A DNA stretch of 18,942 nucleotides from Chloroflexota bacterium (GCA_021788565.1 JAJYKO010000014.1:1-18942); one strand, 5' to 3'; counted from the stretch's first letter, positions 6,634 to 15,158 are shown. Program-made: numbers and translations. The notes: generated by a model not told the origin, from the letters alone.

Positions 6634-8022
6634 ATGCTAACAGTGCAGGAAATCGCGAGCGCCGTGGGCGGCAGCCTGGTGGGGAGCCCGCCGGACGGGC
6701 GTACTGTGTCCTCGGTGGTGGTCGACTCGCGTCAGGTGACCCCGGGGGCCCTGTTCGTCGCACTGAAGGGACAGAAGCACGACGGACACGAGTTCGTCCT
6801 GGATGCCTTCGTGAAGGGAGCAAAGGCCGCCCTGGTAGAGAGGGTACCTGTTGATCCTTCAGGCCAGACCGACACCGGGCGGCTTCCGATGGTCGTGGTC
6901 GACGATACCCTATCCGCGCTGCTTCGACTCGCAGGCTACTGGCGTCAAAAGCTGAATCTAAAGGTGGTGGGAGTAACCGGCAGCGTCGGCAAGACCACAA
7001 CCAAAGAGGTGATCGCGGGAACTCTGGAGCGCCGTTTTCGGGTGCTGAAAAGCGAAGGAAACCTGAACACCGAGATTGGCATGCCGCTGACTCTGTTGAA
7101 GGCCACGCCTCGCCACGAAGTGCTGGTACTCGAGATGGGCATGTACGATGTGGGAGAGATACGGACCCTCGCCCGCCTCGCCAGGCCCGACGTCGGTGTC
7201 GTCACGAACGTAGGACCCAACCACCTGGAGCGACTTGGCAGCATCGAGAGGATCGCCGATGCTAAGGCTGAATTGGTGGAGGGGTTGACCGCGGAGGGCC
7301 TCGCCGTCCTAAACTTCGACGACGAGCGAGTCAGGGCCATGTCGTCGAGAACGCGGGCAGGTGTGGTCTACTACGGGTTGGATCCAAGAGCCGACTGCTG
7401 GGCCGATAACGTGCAGGGCCGTGGGCTGCAGGGAATTGAGTTGGACCTACACCACGACAGGGCACAGCTTCACGTCCGAATGCTGCTCCTGGGGTTGCAC
7501 AGCGTCCACGCAGCGCTTGCCGCGTCCGCCGTCGGTTTCGGGCTTGGCATGTCGTTGGACGAGGTCGCGGAGGCACTTCACGAAGTCTCACCGGCGCTTC
7601 GCTTGATCGTGGCTGCCGGTGTCAACGGTTCCACCATAATCGACGATACCTATAATGCGAGTCCCGCCTCGACACTGGCTGCGCTGAACTTGCTGGCGGA
7701 CCTGGAGGGGCGCAAGGTGGCAGTGTTGGGTGACATGCTGGAGCTTGGGCCGTACACTGATGAGGGGCACCGCCTGGTGGGCCGGCGCGCGGCTGACGTT
7801 ACCTCGATTCTGGTCGCGGTGGGGCAGCTGGGCGCGATTATCGGCCAGGAGGCGCTGGCCAGCGGGAAGGAACCGAGTGCCGTCTTCTTCGCGGACAGCT
7901 CGGAGGCGGCGATCCGGACGCTGAAGGAGCTCTTGCAGCCCGGGGATTGTGTGCTGGTAAAGGGGTCCAGAGGAATGCGAATGGAGGAGATAGTCGAGGG
8001 GATAAGATGTCCTACGCCCTGA
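6634..8022 (+). CDS. murF: UDP-N-acetylmuramoyl-tripeptide--D-alanyl-D-alanine ligase MurF
   Basis: The 462-residue cytoplasmic Mur ligase adds D-Ala-D-Ala to the UDP-MurNAc-tripeptide using ATP. The N-terminal substrate domain begins MLTVQEIASAVGG. The ATP-binding P-loop GVTGSVGKTTT lies at about 113-123. Other family marks are EMGMYDVGEI, TNVGPNHLERLGS, DDTYNASPASTLAAL and LGDMLELG. The frame is open back to a TTG at 6601, but family N-termini begin at MLTV and AGAAGGGAAG precedes ATG 6634, so I use 6634. The last 16 bases overlap the start of mraY, which suggests translational coupling. No murE lies upstream, so the nature of the third residue (diaminopimelate, lysine or other) cannot be read from this window. 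Confidence 0.95.
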   Translation: MLTVQEIASAVGGSLVGSPPDGRTVSSVVVDSRQVTPGALFVALKGQKHDGHEFVLDAFVKGAKAALVERVPVDPSGQTDTGRLPMVVVDDTLSALLRLAGYWRQKLNLKVVGVTGSVGKTTTKEVIAGTLERRFRVLKSEGNLNTEIGMPLTLLKATPRHEVLVLEMGMYDVGEIRTLARLARPDVGVVTNVGPNHLERLGSIERIADAKAELVEGLTAEGLAVLNFDDERVRAMSSRTRAGVVYYGLDPRADCWADNVQGRGLQGIELDLHHDRAQLHVRMLLLGLHSVHAALAASAVGFGLGMSLDEVAEALHEVSPALRLIVAAGVNGSTIIDDTYNASPASTLAALNLLADLEGRKVAVLGDMLELGPYTDEGHRLVGRRAADVTSILVAVGQLGAIIGQEALASGKEPSAVFFADSSEAAIRTLKELLQPGDCVLVKGSRGMRMEEIVEGIRCPTP

Positions 8023-8963
8023 CCGTTGGCACCATCACCTTCTTGATGACAGTAATCTGGGGCGGCCCGTTGATTCAGCTTCTCCGACAGAAGCGAATCG
8101 GCAAGCAGATTCGAGTAGAGGGCCCCAGTTCTCATATAGTCAAAAGCGGTACTCCCACCATGGGCGGGCTGCTGATCATCATTCCCGTGGTGCTGGTCAC
8201 GGTGGTGGCCAACCTGCTGGGCAGGTACTCGATTCTACTTCCTCTGGGGGTGCTGGTAAGCTGCGCCGCCGTGGGTGGCGTGGACGACATGCTCAACCTG
8301 GTGGGAGGCGACAGCCACGGGCTCTCCGCGAAGACGAAGTTCGCCCTGCTGGGCGTCATCGGACTCGCGGCCGGGTGGATACTGTACCGTCTGCTGGGTC
8401 TGGATGCCCTCTATTTCCCGCGTTTGGGCGACTTCAAGGTGGGGGTCCTGTTTGTGCTGATCGCCGCGATAGCCGTGGCAGGCAGTGCCCATGCCGTTAA
8501 TCTGACCGACGGGCTGGACGGGCTGGCGGGCGGGACCGCGGCGATCGCCTTTGCCTGCTATGGGATCATCGCCTATCTGCAGCACCAGGCCTATCTGGTG
8601 ACCTTCTGCTTCACAGTTGTGGGCGCTATCCTCGCCTTTCTCTGGTACAATGCCCATCCCGCTCAAGTCATAATGGGTGACCTGGGCTCCCTGACCCTGG
8701 GAGGAACCCTTGCCGTCGTCGCGCTGATGACCGGCCATGTCCTGTTGCTGCCGATCATCGGCGCGATCTTCGTGGCTGAGACGCTCTCAGTCATGGCCCA
8801 GGTGGCCTACTTCAAGCTGACTCATGGCCGCAGGCTGTTCAAAATGTCACCTCTCCATCACCATTTCGAGCTGCTGGGGTGGTCTGAGACTCAGATCACG
8901 CAGAGATTCTGGCTGATTTCGATGCTCTCCGGAATGGTGGGCATCGCGCTGGCCCTGGTCTAG
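8007..8963 (+). CDS. mraY: Phospho-N-acetylmuramoyl-pentapeptide-transferase MraY
   Basis: The 318-residue polytopic membrane enzyme (about 10 helices) transfers phospho-MurNAc-pentapeptide to undecaprenyl phosphate to make lipid I on the cytoplasmic face. Signatures include SGTPTMGGLLI (47-56), the acidic pair D93-D94 in the segment GGVDDMLN, the catalytic loop NLTDGLDGLAGG (165-176), NAHPAQVIMGDLGSLTLGG, and the histidine-rich HHHFELLGW near the C-terminus. The start at ATG 8007 follows GAGGGG with 5-nt spacing and lies inside the end of murF. The frame stays open upstream to 7947, but that stretch only reads through murF in another frame. murD follows 13 nt after the stop. Confidence 0.96.
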   Translation: MSYALTVGTITFLMTVIWGGPLIQLLRQKRIGKQIRVEGPSSHIVKSGTPTMGGLLIIIPVVLVTVVANLLGRYSILLPLGVLVSCAAVGGVDDMLNLVGGDSHGLSAKTKFALLGVIGLAAGWILYRLLGLDALYFPRLGDFKVGVLFVLIAAIAVAGSAHAVNLTDGLDGLAGGTAAIAFACYGIIAYLQHQAYLVTFCFTVVGAILAFLWYNAHPAQVIMGDLGSLTLGGTLAVVALMTGHVLLLPIIGAIFVAETLSVMAQVAYFKLTHGRRLFKMSPLHHHFELLGWSETQITQRFWLISMLSGMVGIALALV

Positions 8964-8976
8964 ACGGAGGATCGCT

Positions 8977-10398
8977 GTGGTCAGGAACGCACCTCTCGAA
9001 GTCGCCCGGGAGCGCTTCTCGGGCAAGCGGGTTACTGTCGTCGGGCTCGCCAGGGAGGGCGCGTCTCTAGTGCGGTTCTTGTACGGCGCGGGAGCGCGCG
9101 TGACGGCGAACGACACGGGAGCGGAGGCTTCCACCCCCCGAGCCACGCTGGATCTGCTGGAACAGCTGGGGGTGGACGGAGTGTTTGGCGGCCATCCCAC
9201 GGAGCTGTTCCTGGGGTCGGACGTCATCTTCGTGAGCCCAGGGGTCCCACAGCAGGTAGACGCGATCGTGCAGGCTCGAGCTGCCGGCGTGCCCGTGAGC
9301 AGCGAGACACAGCTCTTCTTTGAGCTGTGTCAGGGGCGGATAGTGGGGATCACCGGCAGCAGTGGAAAGACCACGACTACGGCGTTGACCGGTGAGATGC
9401 TTCGAAGGGCGGGAATGACCGTTCACGTTGGGGGGAACATCGGCGCGCCTTTGATCGAGAGGGTGGCTGAGATAGGTCCAGACCACTGGGTGATACTGGA
9501 GATGAGCAGCTTCCAGCTGGAAACCTTGCCCTACAGTCCCCCTGTTGCCGCCGTCCTCAACATCACGCCCAACCATCTGGACCGCCATGCCGGCATGGAG
9601 GCCTATATCGCAGCCAAGACCAACATCCTCTCCCATCAGGACCCGGGCGACCTGGCCATACTCAACGCCGACGATGCTGTCGGGAGCTCTTTGAAGACCG
9701 TGAATCCTCCCCTCTGGTTCAGTATCGAGCGGTCCGTTGAGGGGAGCCACCTGCAGGATGGCAGCGTGGTGCTTCGCCGAGGCTCCAGGATCGAAACCGT
9801 TTGCAGCGTTTCAGAGATCCGGCTTCGGGGGCGCCACAACCTGGCGAACGTCGTGGCTGCGACGGCGATAGCCTCTTCGGCCGTCGTACCTGTTCCAGCG
9901 ATGCACGACGCAATAGCCGGCTTCTCCGGTGTCCCACACCGACTGGAGATTGTGGGCGAACTGGACGGAATCATCTACTGCAACGACTCCATCGCCACCG
10001 CGCCGGAGCGGGCCATCGCCAGCCTGCGCTCCTTCGATCAACCGATCGTGCTGATTGTGGGCGGGCGCAACAAGAAGCTTCCCCTGGAAGAGTGGGCGGC
10101 GGAGATCCGTCGCCGCGTGAAGGGGTTGGTTCTGATGGGAGAGGTCGCGGATGCGATCGAGCAGGCGGTGGGAGAGACGACGGGCGGGGATATCCCGCGG
10201 ATGAGTCGCGCTGAATCCATGGAGGAGGCCGTGCACGCTGCGCGTTCGCTAGCGCGAAGCGGGGACGTCGTGCTGCTGGCACCAGGGGGCACCAGCTTCG
10301 ACATGTTCAAGGACTTCGAGGCGCGAGGCGAAGCGTTCAGACAGGCTGTTCGTCGCTTATCCGGTTCCACTTCTGCGCCAGGGGAGGCGGACAATTGA
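8977..10398 (+). CDS. murD: UDP-N-acetylmuramoylalanine--D-glutamate ligase MurD
   Basis: The 473-residue cytoplasmic ligase adds D-glutamate to UDP-MurNAc-L-Ala. It has the N-terminal Rossmann-like domain (VTVVGLAREGASLVRFL, then VSPGVP), the ATP P-loop GITGSSGKTTTT (about 124-135), LEMSSFQLE, the segment NITPNHLDRHAGMEAY, and the C-terminal domain with NDSIATAPERAIASL and LIVGGRNK. The GTG start at 8977 is preceded by GGAGG at 6-nt spacing, which decides it. The motif reads NDSIATAP where many homologues have NDSKATN; this is a tolerated variant in several phyla, not a broken site. The stop overlaps the ftsW start in TTGA. Confidence 0.95.
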   Translation: MVRNAPLEVARERFSGKRVTVVGLAREGASLVRFLYGAGARVTANDTGAEASTPRATLDLLEQLGVDGVFGGHPTELFLGSDVIFVSPGVPQQVDAIVQARAAGVPVSSETQLFFELCQGRIVGITGSSGKTTTTALTGEMLRRAGMTVHVGGNIGAPLIERVAEIGPDHWVILEMSSFQLETLPYSPPVAAVLNITPNHLDRHAGMEAYIAAKTNILSHQDPGDLAILNADDAVGSSLKTVNPPLWFSIERSVEGSHLQDGSVVLRRGSRIETVCSVSEIRLRGRHNLANVVAATAIASSAVVPVPAMHDAIAGFSGVPHRLEIVGELDGIIYCNDSIATAPERAIASLRSFDQPIVLIVGGRNKKLPLEEWAAEIRRRVKGLVLMGEVADAIEQAVGETTGGDIPRMSRAESMEEAVHAARSLARSGDVVLLAPGGTSFDMFKDFEARGEAFRQAVRRLSGSTSAPGEADN

Positions 10399-11636
10399 GT
10401 GCCCGAGTACAGCCCAAGCCGACACCGGACATCATACTGTTGGCAACAACGTTCATCTTGCTGGGGCTTGGCATTGACATGGTCTACAGCGCCAGCTTTG
10501 TGGTTGCCCAATCGGAGTACTTAGTCAGGCAGGTGGTCCTGGCGGGAATCGGAGTCGCGGTCATGGTTGTCCTGGCCGCCTCAGGCTATCACTGGCTCGA
10601 GAGATTTTCCGTGCCGATCATGGTTTTCGCCGTGGCCTGCTTGATCGCCGTGCTGATTCCCGGCGTGTCTGCCGACAAGTACGGCGCCCACCGATGGCTA
10701 GGGATGAAGGGATGGCAGGAGTTTCAGCCGAGCGAATTGACCAAACTGGCCCTCATCATCTACATGTCCGCCTGGCTTTCGCGTAAAGGGCACAGCGTAA
10801 GAGAGGTCGGGCGGGGCTTCATTCCGTTTGCCCTGATCCTTCTGTCCGTGACCGTGCTTATTATGGCCGAGCCGGACATGGGCACCGCCGTCGTGGTTGC
10901 GGTCACTGCTTCGCTCATCTTCTTCGTTGCCGGCGCCAACCTGATACATTTCGTTGTGATTGGCATGGCCGGAGTCGTGGGCTTCGCGTTTCTGGTGGTT
11001 GCGTCGGGCTACCGGCAGGATCGACTGACGGCCTACCTGAACCCGTGGCAAGACTCCCTGGGCACCGGCTACCACACGATCCAAACCCTCATTGCCCTGG
11101 GTTCAGGGGGAGTGACTGGTCTGGGGCTCGGGGCGAGCAGGCAGAAGTTCTTCTACGTTCCTAACGCCCATACTGATGCCATATTCGCCATCATTGGCGA
11201 GGAGTTGGGTCTGGTCGGTGCTGTGTTCGTGATTCTGCTGTTTGCCGTGCTTGGATGGAGGGGTTTTACCATAGCCCTGCGAGCGCCGGACGCTTTTGGC
11301 CGGTTGCTTGCCACCGGCATCACCTGCGTTATCCTGGTTCAAGCCCTGATCAATGTCGCGGTGGTTACCAACACTATTCCTTACACCGGCATAACTCTGC
11401 CTTTCATCAGCTACGGTGGTTCATCCCTCGTCGTAACGCTCGCGGCCGTGGGATTACTGCTTGGTGTCTCTCGCTTCGTCGGGGTGGCTCCAGCCGTTCG
11501 AGCGAAAGACGAACCAGACAACAAGTCCGGCGGAGTCGTGAAGATGCTGAGACGGAAGCCCTCCAGGCCTCGTCTGGCGGCTTCGGGCGCGAGTTTCGTG
11601 CCGAGCAGCCGCGGACGCTCTTCCAGGAGGACTTAG
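10395..11636 (+). CDS. ftsW: Septal peptidoglycan polymerase FtsW (SEDS family)
   Basis: The 413-residue protein has about ten membrane helices. It polymerises lipid II glycan strands together with the FtsI-type transpeptidase. Family marks are YGAHRWL (96-102), QPSELTKLAL (111-120), AEPDMGTAVV (about 159-168), TGLGLGASRQKFFYVPNAHTD with the catalytic-type Asp261, FAIIGEELG, and LPFISYGGSSLVV in the last periplasmic loop. The C-terminus after the final helix is a basic tail rich in Arg, Lys and Ser. The TTG start overlaps the murD stop by 4 nt and has GGAGG upstream. FtsW rather than RodA is inferred from the dcw position. The next gene is murC, where murG would normally follow. Confidence 0.93.
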   Translation: MSARVQPKPTPDIILLATTFILLGLGIDMVYSASFVVAQSEYLVRQVVLAGIGVAVMVVLAASGYHWLERFSVPIMVFAVACLIAVLIPGVSADKYGAHRWLGMKGWQEFQPSELTKLALIIYMSAWLSRKGHSVREVGRGFIPFALILLSVTVLIMAEPDMGTAVVVAVTASLIFFVAGANLIHFVVIGMAGVVGFAFLVVASGYRQDRLTAYLNPWQDSLGTGYHTIQTLIALGSGGVTGLGLGASRQKFFYVPNAHTDAIFAIIGEELGLVGAVFVILLFAVLGWRGFTIALRAPDAFGRLLATGITCVILVQALINVAVVTNTIPYTGITLPFISYGGSSLVVTLAAVGLLLGVSRFVGVAPAVRAKDEPDNKSGGVVKMLRRKPSRPRLAASGASFVPSSRGRSSRRT

Positions 11637-11639
11637 GCC

Positions 11640-13046
11640 TTGACCAGCTCTGGTGGAACCCCCGGTGCCGGACCACTCTCCGCTTTTTCCAACGTTCACT
11701 TCGTGGGAATCGGCGGAATAGGTATGAGCGCGCTGGCCGATCTGTTGATCGCTAGAGGGTACAACGTGAGCGGGTCCGACGTCCGAGCGTCCGCGCTCAC
11801 CGGAAGGCTAACGTCGCTGGGGGTGCGGGTTAATATCGGCCATGAGGCGGCCGCGGTGCGCGGGGCGGACCTGGTGGTCGTGACTTCCGCGGCCCGGGCC
11901 GACAATCCGGAGGTGGTGGAAGCCGGACACCTCGGCCTCCCCGTGGTCAAGCGCGCCGAACTGCTGGGCTGGCTCATGGGAGAGAGCTACGGATTGGCCG
12001 TGGCCGGCACCCATGGAAAAACCACCACCACGGGAATGCTCGCATTCATCCTCCACCGAGCGGGGCTCGACCCGACGGCCCTGATCGGCGGAGAGCCTCT
12101 AGATTTTCCGAGTCACGGCCTGCTTGGAGGAGGGCGCTATCTGGTTGCGGAGGCCGACGAGTTCGACCGCTCCTTCCTTCGACTGTGGCCGAAAGTCGCG
12201 GTGATTACCAGCGTCGAAGCGGATCACCTTGACTGCTACGCCGACCTCGACGAAATCGTCCAGGCGTTTCAGGAGTTCGCGTCCCGGGTGCCTGAAGACG
12301 GACTACTGGTGACCAGCGCGGATGACCCCGTTCTGAGGCGAATGGATGTTACCGCTCCTAGGCAGAGCTACGGCTTCGCTTCAGATGCCGACTGGCGCAT
12401 CGCGGGTTGCGGCCCTGTTTCACCCTACGGAACGACATTCAGCTTCCTGACGCCGAACGGAGCACACCACGAGTGCGACCTCCAACTCTCAGGTCGGCAC
12501 TACGCGCAGGACGCCCTTGGTGCGATCATCGCGGCCAGCCACATCGGCATAGAGCCGGCCTCCGGTGCCCACTTCCTGTCTGCCTTCCGCGGCACGCGGC
12601 GGCGGTTCGAGCTGATTGGGGAGGCGGCTGGGGTTGTGATCGTGGACGACTACGCACATCACCCCACTGAGGTCATGGCGACGCTCCGAGCGGCACGAGA
12701 GAGGCATCCAGGAGAGATATGGTGCGTATTCCAGCCCCACACCGTGAACCGCACCGAGAAGCTGCTGGAGCAGTTCGCCACCGCATTCAGCGACGTGGAC
12801 CATCTGGTGGTGCTACCGATCTACCACCCTGCCGGCCGAGAACAGGAGGAGCAGACGGTGAGCAGCCTGGACCTGGTGGCGCTCGTGCGGCACCCCGATG
12901 CACGGTACGTCTCGGGGCTTGAGGAGGCGGTGAGGCTGCTGGAGCGGGAGTCCGCCGCCGGTGACCTGGTGATCACAATGGGGGCCGGGGACGTAAACCG
13001 CATCGGGCGGGATCTGCTCGCGCGTTTGAAGCAAAGGTACGAGTAG
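11640..13046 (+). CDS. murC: UDP-N-acetylmuramate--L-alanine ligase MurC
   Basis: The 468-residue cytoplasmic ligase adds the first amino acid, L-alanine, to UDP-MurNAc. The N-terminal domain carries VHFVGIGGIGMSALADLL and the segment VSGSD. The P-loop GTHGKTTTTG lies at about 123-132, followed by EADEFDRSFL (where the family has EADESD), then TSVEADHLDCY, VDDYAHHPTEV and FQPHTVNRT. The TTG at 11640 lies 3 nt after the ftsW stop, with AGGAGG about ten bases upstream. About 16 residues precede the conserved N-terminal block, a normal length. murB follows after 87 nt holding an inverted repeat. Confidence 0.95.
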   Translation: MTSSGGTPGAGPLSAFSNVHFVGIGGIGMSALADLLIARGYNVSGSDVRASALTGRLTSLGVRVNIGHEAAAVRGADLVVVTSAARADNPEVVEAGHLGLPVVKRAELLGWLMGESYGLAVAGTHGKTTTTGMLAFILHRAGLDPTALIGGEPLDFPSHGLLGGGRYLVAEADEFDRSFLRLWPKVAVITSVEADHLDCYADLDEIVQAFQEFASRVPEDGLLVTSADDPVLRRMDVTAPRQSYGFASDADWRIAGCGPVSPYGTTFSFLTPNGAHHECDLQLSGRHYAQDALGAIIAASHIGIEPASGAHFLSAFRGTRRRFELIGEAAGVVIVDDYAHHPTEVMATLRAARERHPGEIWCVFQPHTVNRTEKLLEQFATAFSDVDHLVVLPIYHPAGREQEEQTVSSLDLVALVRHPDARYVSGLEEAVRLLERESAAGDLVITMGAGDVNRIGRDLLARLKQRYE

Positions 13047-13091
13047 CTTTCAGTCATCAGCCACCAAGCCTCAGGACGTCTATCATTTCGT

Positions 13092-13112
13092 GTAGGGGTC
13101 GCCGGCCCCTAC
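13092..13112. repeat. Inverted repeat between murC and murB
   Basis: The arms GTAGGGG and CCCCTAC flank a 7-nt centre that contains GCCGGC. The GGGG/CCCC ends resemble those of the palindromes at 1975 and 18127, so it may belong to a related family of small palindromic repeats. No T-run follows, and the gene order suggests read-through into murB. Confidence 0.65.
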
Positions 13113-13133
13113 GGGTATTGTTAGGGACACTCA

Positions 13134-14240
13134 ATGAAACCAGTGCCATCGGACATCTATAGACAGCTGCAGGCTGAGATTGGCCCGGATGCCAGACTGG
13201 ATGAGCCGATGTCGCGGCACACGTCTTTCCGAGTAGGAGGGCCCGCGGATCTCTTCGTGCGTGTCCGGAGCTCCAGTGCTTTGGAGCAACTGGTGCCACT
13301 GATTGGTGGAACGGGGGTGCCGTGGCGCTTGCTGGGCGGCGGCACCAACGTGCTGGTGGCCGACGCCGGGATTCGCGGGTGCATCCTCTCGTTGGAGAGC
13401 GACAAGCCGGAATTGGAATTGCTCGAAGAGCGAACTCCGCCTGGAGGCGCTCCGGAAGTGCTGGTTCGCATTCAGACCGGCAGCAAGCTGATAGCAGTGG
13501 CCAGGAAGGCCGTTGACCTGGGGCTGGGCGGCCTGGAATGGGCCATCGGTCTGCCAGGCACGGTGGGAGGAGCCACCGTCAACAACGCCGGTGCCCATGG
13601 GGCGGACATTGCCGCGGTGTTTCGGGCCGCGACCGCGGTCAACTCGGCTGGTGCCTTGATGAGGCTGTCTCTCGAAGACATGGCCTATTCCTACCGGTAC
13701 AGCGCTTTCAAGGGCGGCCGGCGCGACGTGGCTCTGATCACGGTTGACATATGCCTTCGACGGGGTTCGCGCGAGGCATTGCTGGAGACGGCAAGGCGGT
13801 TCGACGATGCCCGCAAGCAGAGGCAGCCGACGGGCCTGACGGCGGGCTCCGTGTTCAAGAACCCGCCAGGCGATCATGCGGGCAGGCTCGTCGAAATCTC
13901 CGGCCTGAAGGGGTTGAAAATGGGTGGCGCGCAGGTATCCTCGCAACACGGCAACTTCTTCATGAACATCGGCGGGGCTACGGCCGGCGACCTGTACAGT
14001 CTGGTGCGCGCGGTCCAGGACGCGGTCTGGGAGCGCCGGGGGGTGTGGATGGAGCCCGAGATCGAATTGCTGGGTGAGTGGACCGAGTCCGAACGCGCAG
14101 CCCTCGCGAAGCCGTCGGGCGTCGGCGCTCACCCGTCAACTGTCAGCGATAGGCAGGCTGCCGAGGAACCCCGCGGTCCATCCGACACGGACGACCCTGA
14201 CTTCAGTCCCCAATCTGGAGAAAACAAAGCTAACAGCTGA
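13134..14240 (+). CDS. murB: UDP-N-acetylenolpyruvoylglucosamine reductase MurB
   Basis: The 368-residue FAD enzyme reduces UDP-GlcNAc-enolpyruvate to UDP-MurNAc with NADPH. The FAD-binding portion shows SRHTSFRVGGPADLFV, LLGGGTNVLVAD (67-78) and EWAIGLPGTVGGATVNNAGA (135-154). The substrate domain has YRYSAFK with R178, GSVFKNP with the proton-donor Ser229, and WMEPEIELLG with a catalytic Glu candidate at 297 or 299. The short Tyr-loop-lacking form (type II MurB, as in Bacillus) fits the sequence. After about residue 305 there is an unusual tail of about 60 residues, polar and Ser/Pro/Asp-rich. The ATG start has no strong Shine-Dalgarno. The stop lies within a heptanucleotide tandem repeat. 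Confidence 0.94.
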   Translation: MKPVPSDIYRQLQAEIGPDARLDEPMSRHTSFRVGGPADLFVRVRSSSALEQLVPLIGGTGVPWRLLGGGTNVLVADAGIRGCILSLESDKPELELLEERTPPGGAPEVLVRIQTGSKLIAVARKAVDLGLGGLEWAIGLPGTVGGATVNNAGAHGADIAAVFRAATAVNSAGALMRLSLEDMAYSYRYSAFKGGRRDVALITVDICLRRGSREALLETARRFDDARKQRQPTGLTAGSVFKNPPGDHAGRLVEISGLKGLKMGGAQVSSQHGNFFMNIGGATAGDLYSLVRAVQDAVWERRGVWMEPEIELLGEWTESERAALAKPSGVGAHPSTVSDRQAAEEPRGPSDTDDPDFSPQSGENKANS

Positions 14241-14262
14241 TAGCTGAAAGCTGACAGCTAAC
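14228..14262 (+). repeat. Five-unit heptanucleotide tandem repeat at the murB-ftsQ junction
   Basis: Five 7-mers run in perfect phase: AGCTAAC, AGCTGAT, AGCTGAA, AGCTGAC, AGCTAAC, and the ftsQ ATG follows directly at 14263. The consensus is AGCTGAN, and the first and last units are identical. The murB stop codon (14238-14240) is made from repeat bases, and the repeat fills the place of the ftsQ ribosome binding site; no purine-rich Shine-Dalgarno is visible. Confidence 0.88.
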
Positions 14263-15105
14263 ATGAGAGATCAAGCAGTCGCAAAACATCGAAATCCCCG
14301 TAAGAGGACCGACCGAGCGGCCTCTGGCGTGGGAAGAGTGCGGCGGAGCAGGTTCACACGGCGTGGGTTGTGGAGGGCCTTTTCCCTGCTTGTGTATTCA
14401 GCCGTATTGATTCTGAGCTCCTGGCTGCTATACTATTCTGTCGAGTCTCCCTATTTCGCCGTTCGAGAGATTCCTGTGTCCGGTACCAAGTTCCTCGATC
14501 CAGGTCAGGTGCAGGATGCCGCGGGGGTGATGGGGCGAAACGCGCTTCTGGTACGGGCCGGGGTGGTGGAGCAATCGGTCGCGAAGCTGATCGCGGTGCA
14601 GCAGGCTCATGCGATAGTATCGCTCACGGGACGAGTGGCGGTTAACGTTAGCGAGCGCTCTCCTGTCGTTGAGTGGCAAGCTCCCGGGGGGGCCTTCCTA
14701 GTAGATCGCGAAGGAGTTGTCTTCAGCCAGCAGCCGCCTACCAGTCCAGTGGCGATTGTGCGAGCAGTGGCCGGTCCTGCGTTGGAGGTTGGCGGCCGGA
14801 TAGATCCCAGTGTTCTTGCTGCTGTAGAGGCCCTACAGCAAGCGCTTCCATCTCGCGTCGGTGTCCAACCTCAATGGTTCGACTACTCCGTCGCGGACGG
14901 AATATCTATATCGTTATCTGACAGTGAGAGAGTTGTCTTTGGCGATGCCAGTGATCTGGACTCAAAGCTGGCATCGCTTGCGGCGATCACGAAGTTTCTC
15001 GAGTCGTCGAAGAGCCAGGCCCAGCTGATAGATCTGCGATTCAAGGACCACCCAGTTTACGTTCTCGCTCCCACTGCCCCGGCCAAGTCGAGCCCGGCTC
15101 ACTGA
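14263..15105 (+). CDS. ftsQ: Cell division protein FtsQ/DivIB with POTRA domain
   Basis: The 280-residue bitopic protein has a very basic cytoplasmic N-terminus (about 1-36, many Arg/Lys), one membrane segment (about 37-58, AFSLLVYSAVLILSSWLLYYSV), then a POTRA domain starting near FAVREIPVSGTKFLDPGQV, followed by a beta domain with VNVSERSPVVEWQAPGGAFLVDREGVVF. FtsQ/DivIB scaffolds FtsL and FtsB/DivIC at the septum. The position before ftsA-ftsZ supports the call. The start abuts the heptanucleotide repeat and lacks an evident Shine-Dalgarno, so translation may depend on coupling to murB, whose stop is 22 nt upstream. No other in-frame start with better support was seen. Confidence 0.92.
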   Translation: MRDQAVAKHRNPRKRTDRAASGVGRVRRSRFTRRGLWRAFSLLVYSAVLILSSWLLYYSVESPYFAVREIPVSGTKFLDPGQVQDAAGVMGRNALLVRAGVVEQSVAKLIAVQQAHAIVSLTGRVAVNVSERSPVVEWQAPGGAFLVDREGVVFSQQPPTSPVAIVRAVAGPALEVGGRIDPSVLAAVEALQQALPSRVGVQPQWFDYSVADGISISLSDSERVVFGDASDLDSKLASLAAITKFLESSKSQAQLIDLRFKDHPVYVLAPTAPAKSSPAH

Positions 15106-15129
15106 TCAGCGAGCCCTGGACTCCTCTCC

Positions 15130-15158
15130 TCGTCGGCAGCCGGGAGCCGGCGAGACGA
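15130..15158 (+). other. Hairpin between ftsQ and sbp
   Basis: Nested arms TCGTC/GACGA (15130-15134 and 15154-15158) and GCCGG/CCGGC (15139-15143 and 15147-15151) surround a GAG loop, with a small internal loop between the two stems. It lies 25 nt after the ftsQ stop. No T-run follows, so it is more likely a leader or processing structure than a terminator. Confidence 0.4.

Noticed and set aside
11255..11755. Plus-strand frame spanning the ftsW-murC junction as a murG remnant
   Set aside because: The translation shows no GT28 motifs; it is an alternative frame of ftsW and murC.
13131..14132. Long open frame of 333 codons on the minus strand opposite murB
   Set aside because: It is a mirror of the high-GC murB codons, with low-complexity Arg/Gln/His composition and no recognisable domain; murB itself is unambiguous.
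14228..14262. CRISPR-like array
   Set aside because: Units are 7 bp in direct contact with no spacers, so this is a short tandem repeat.
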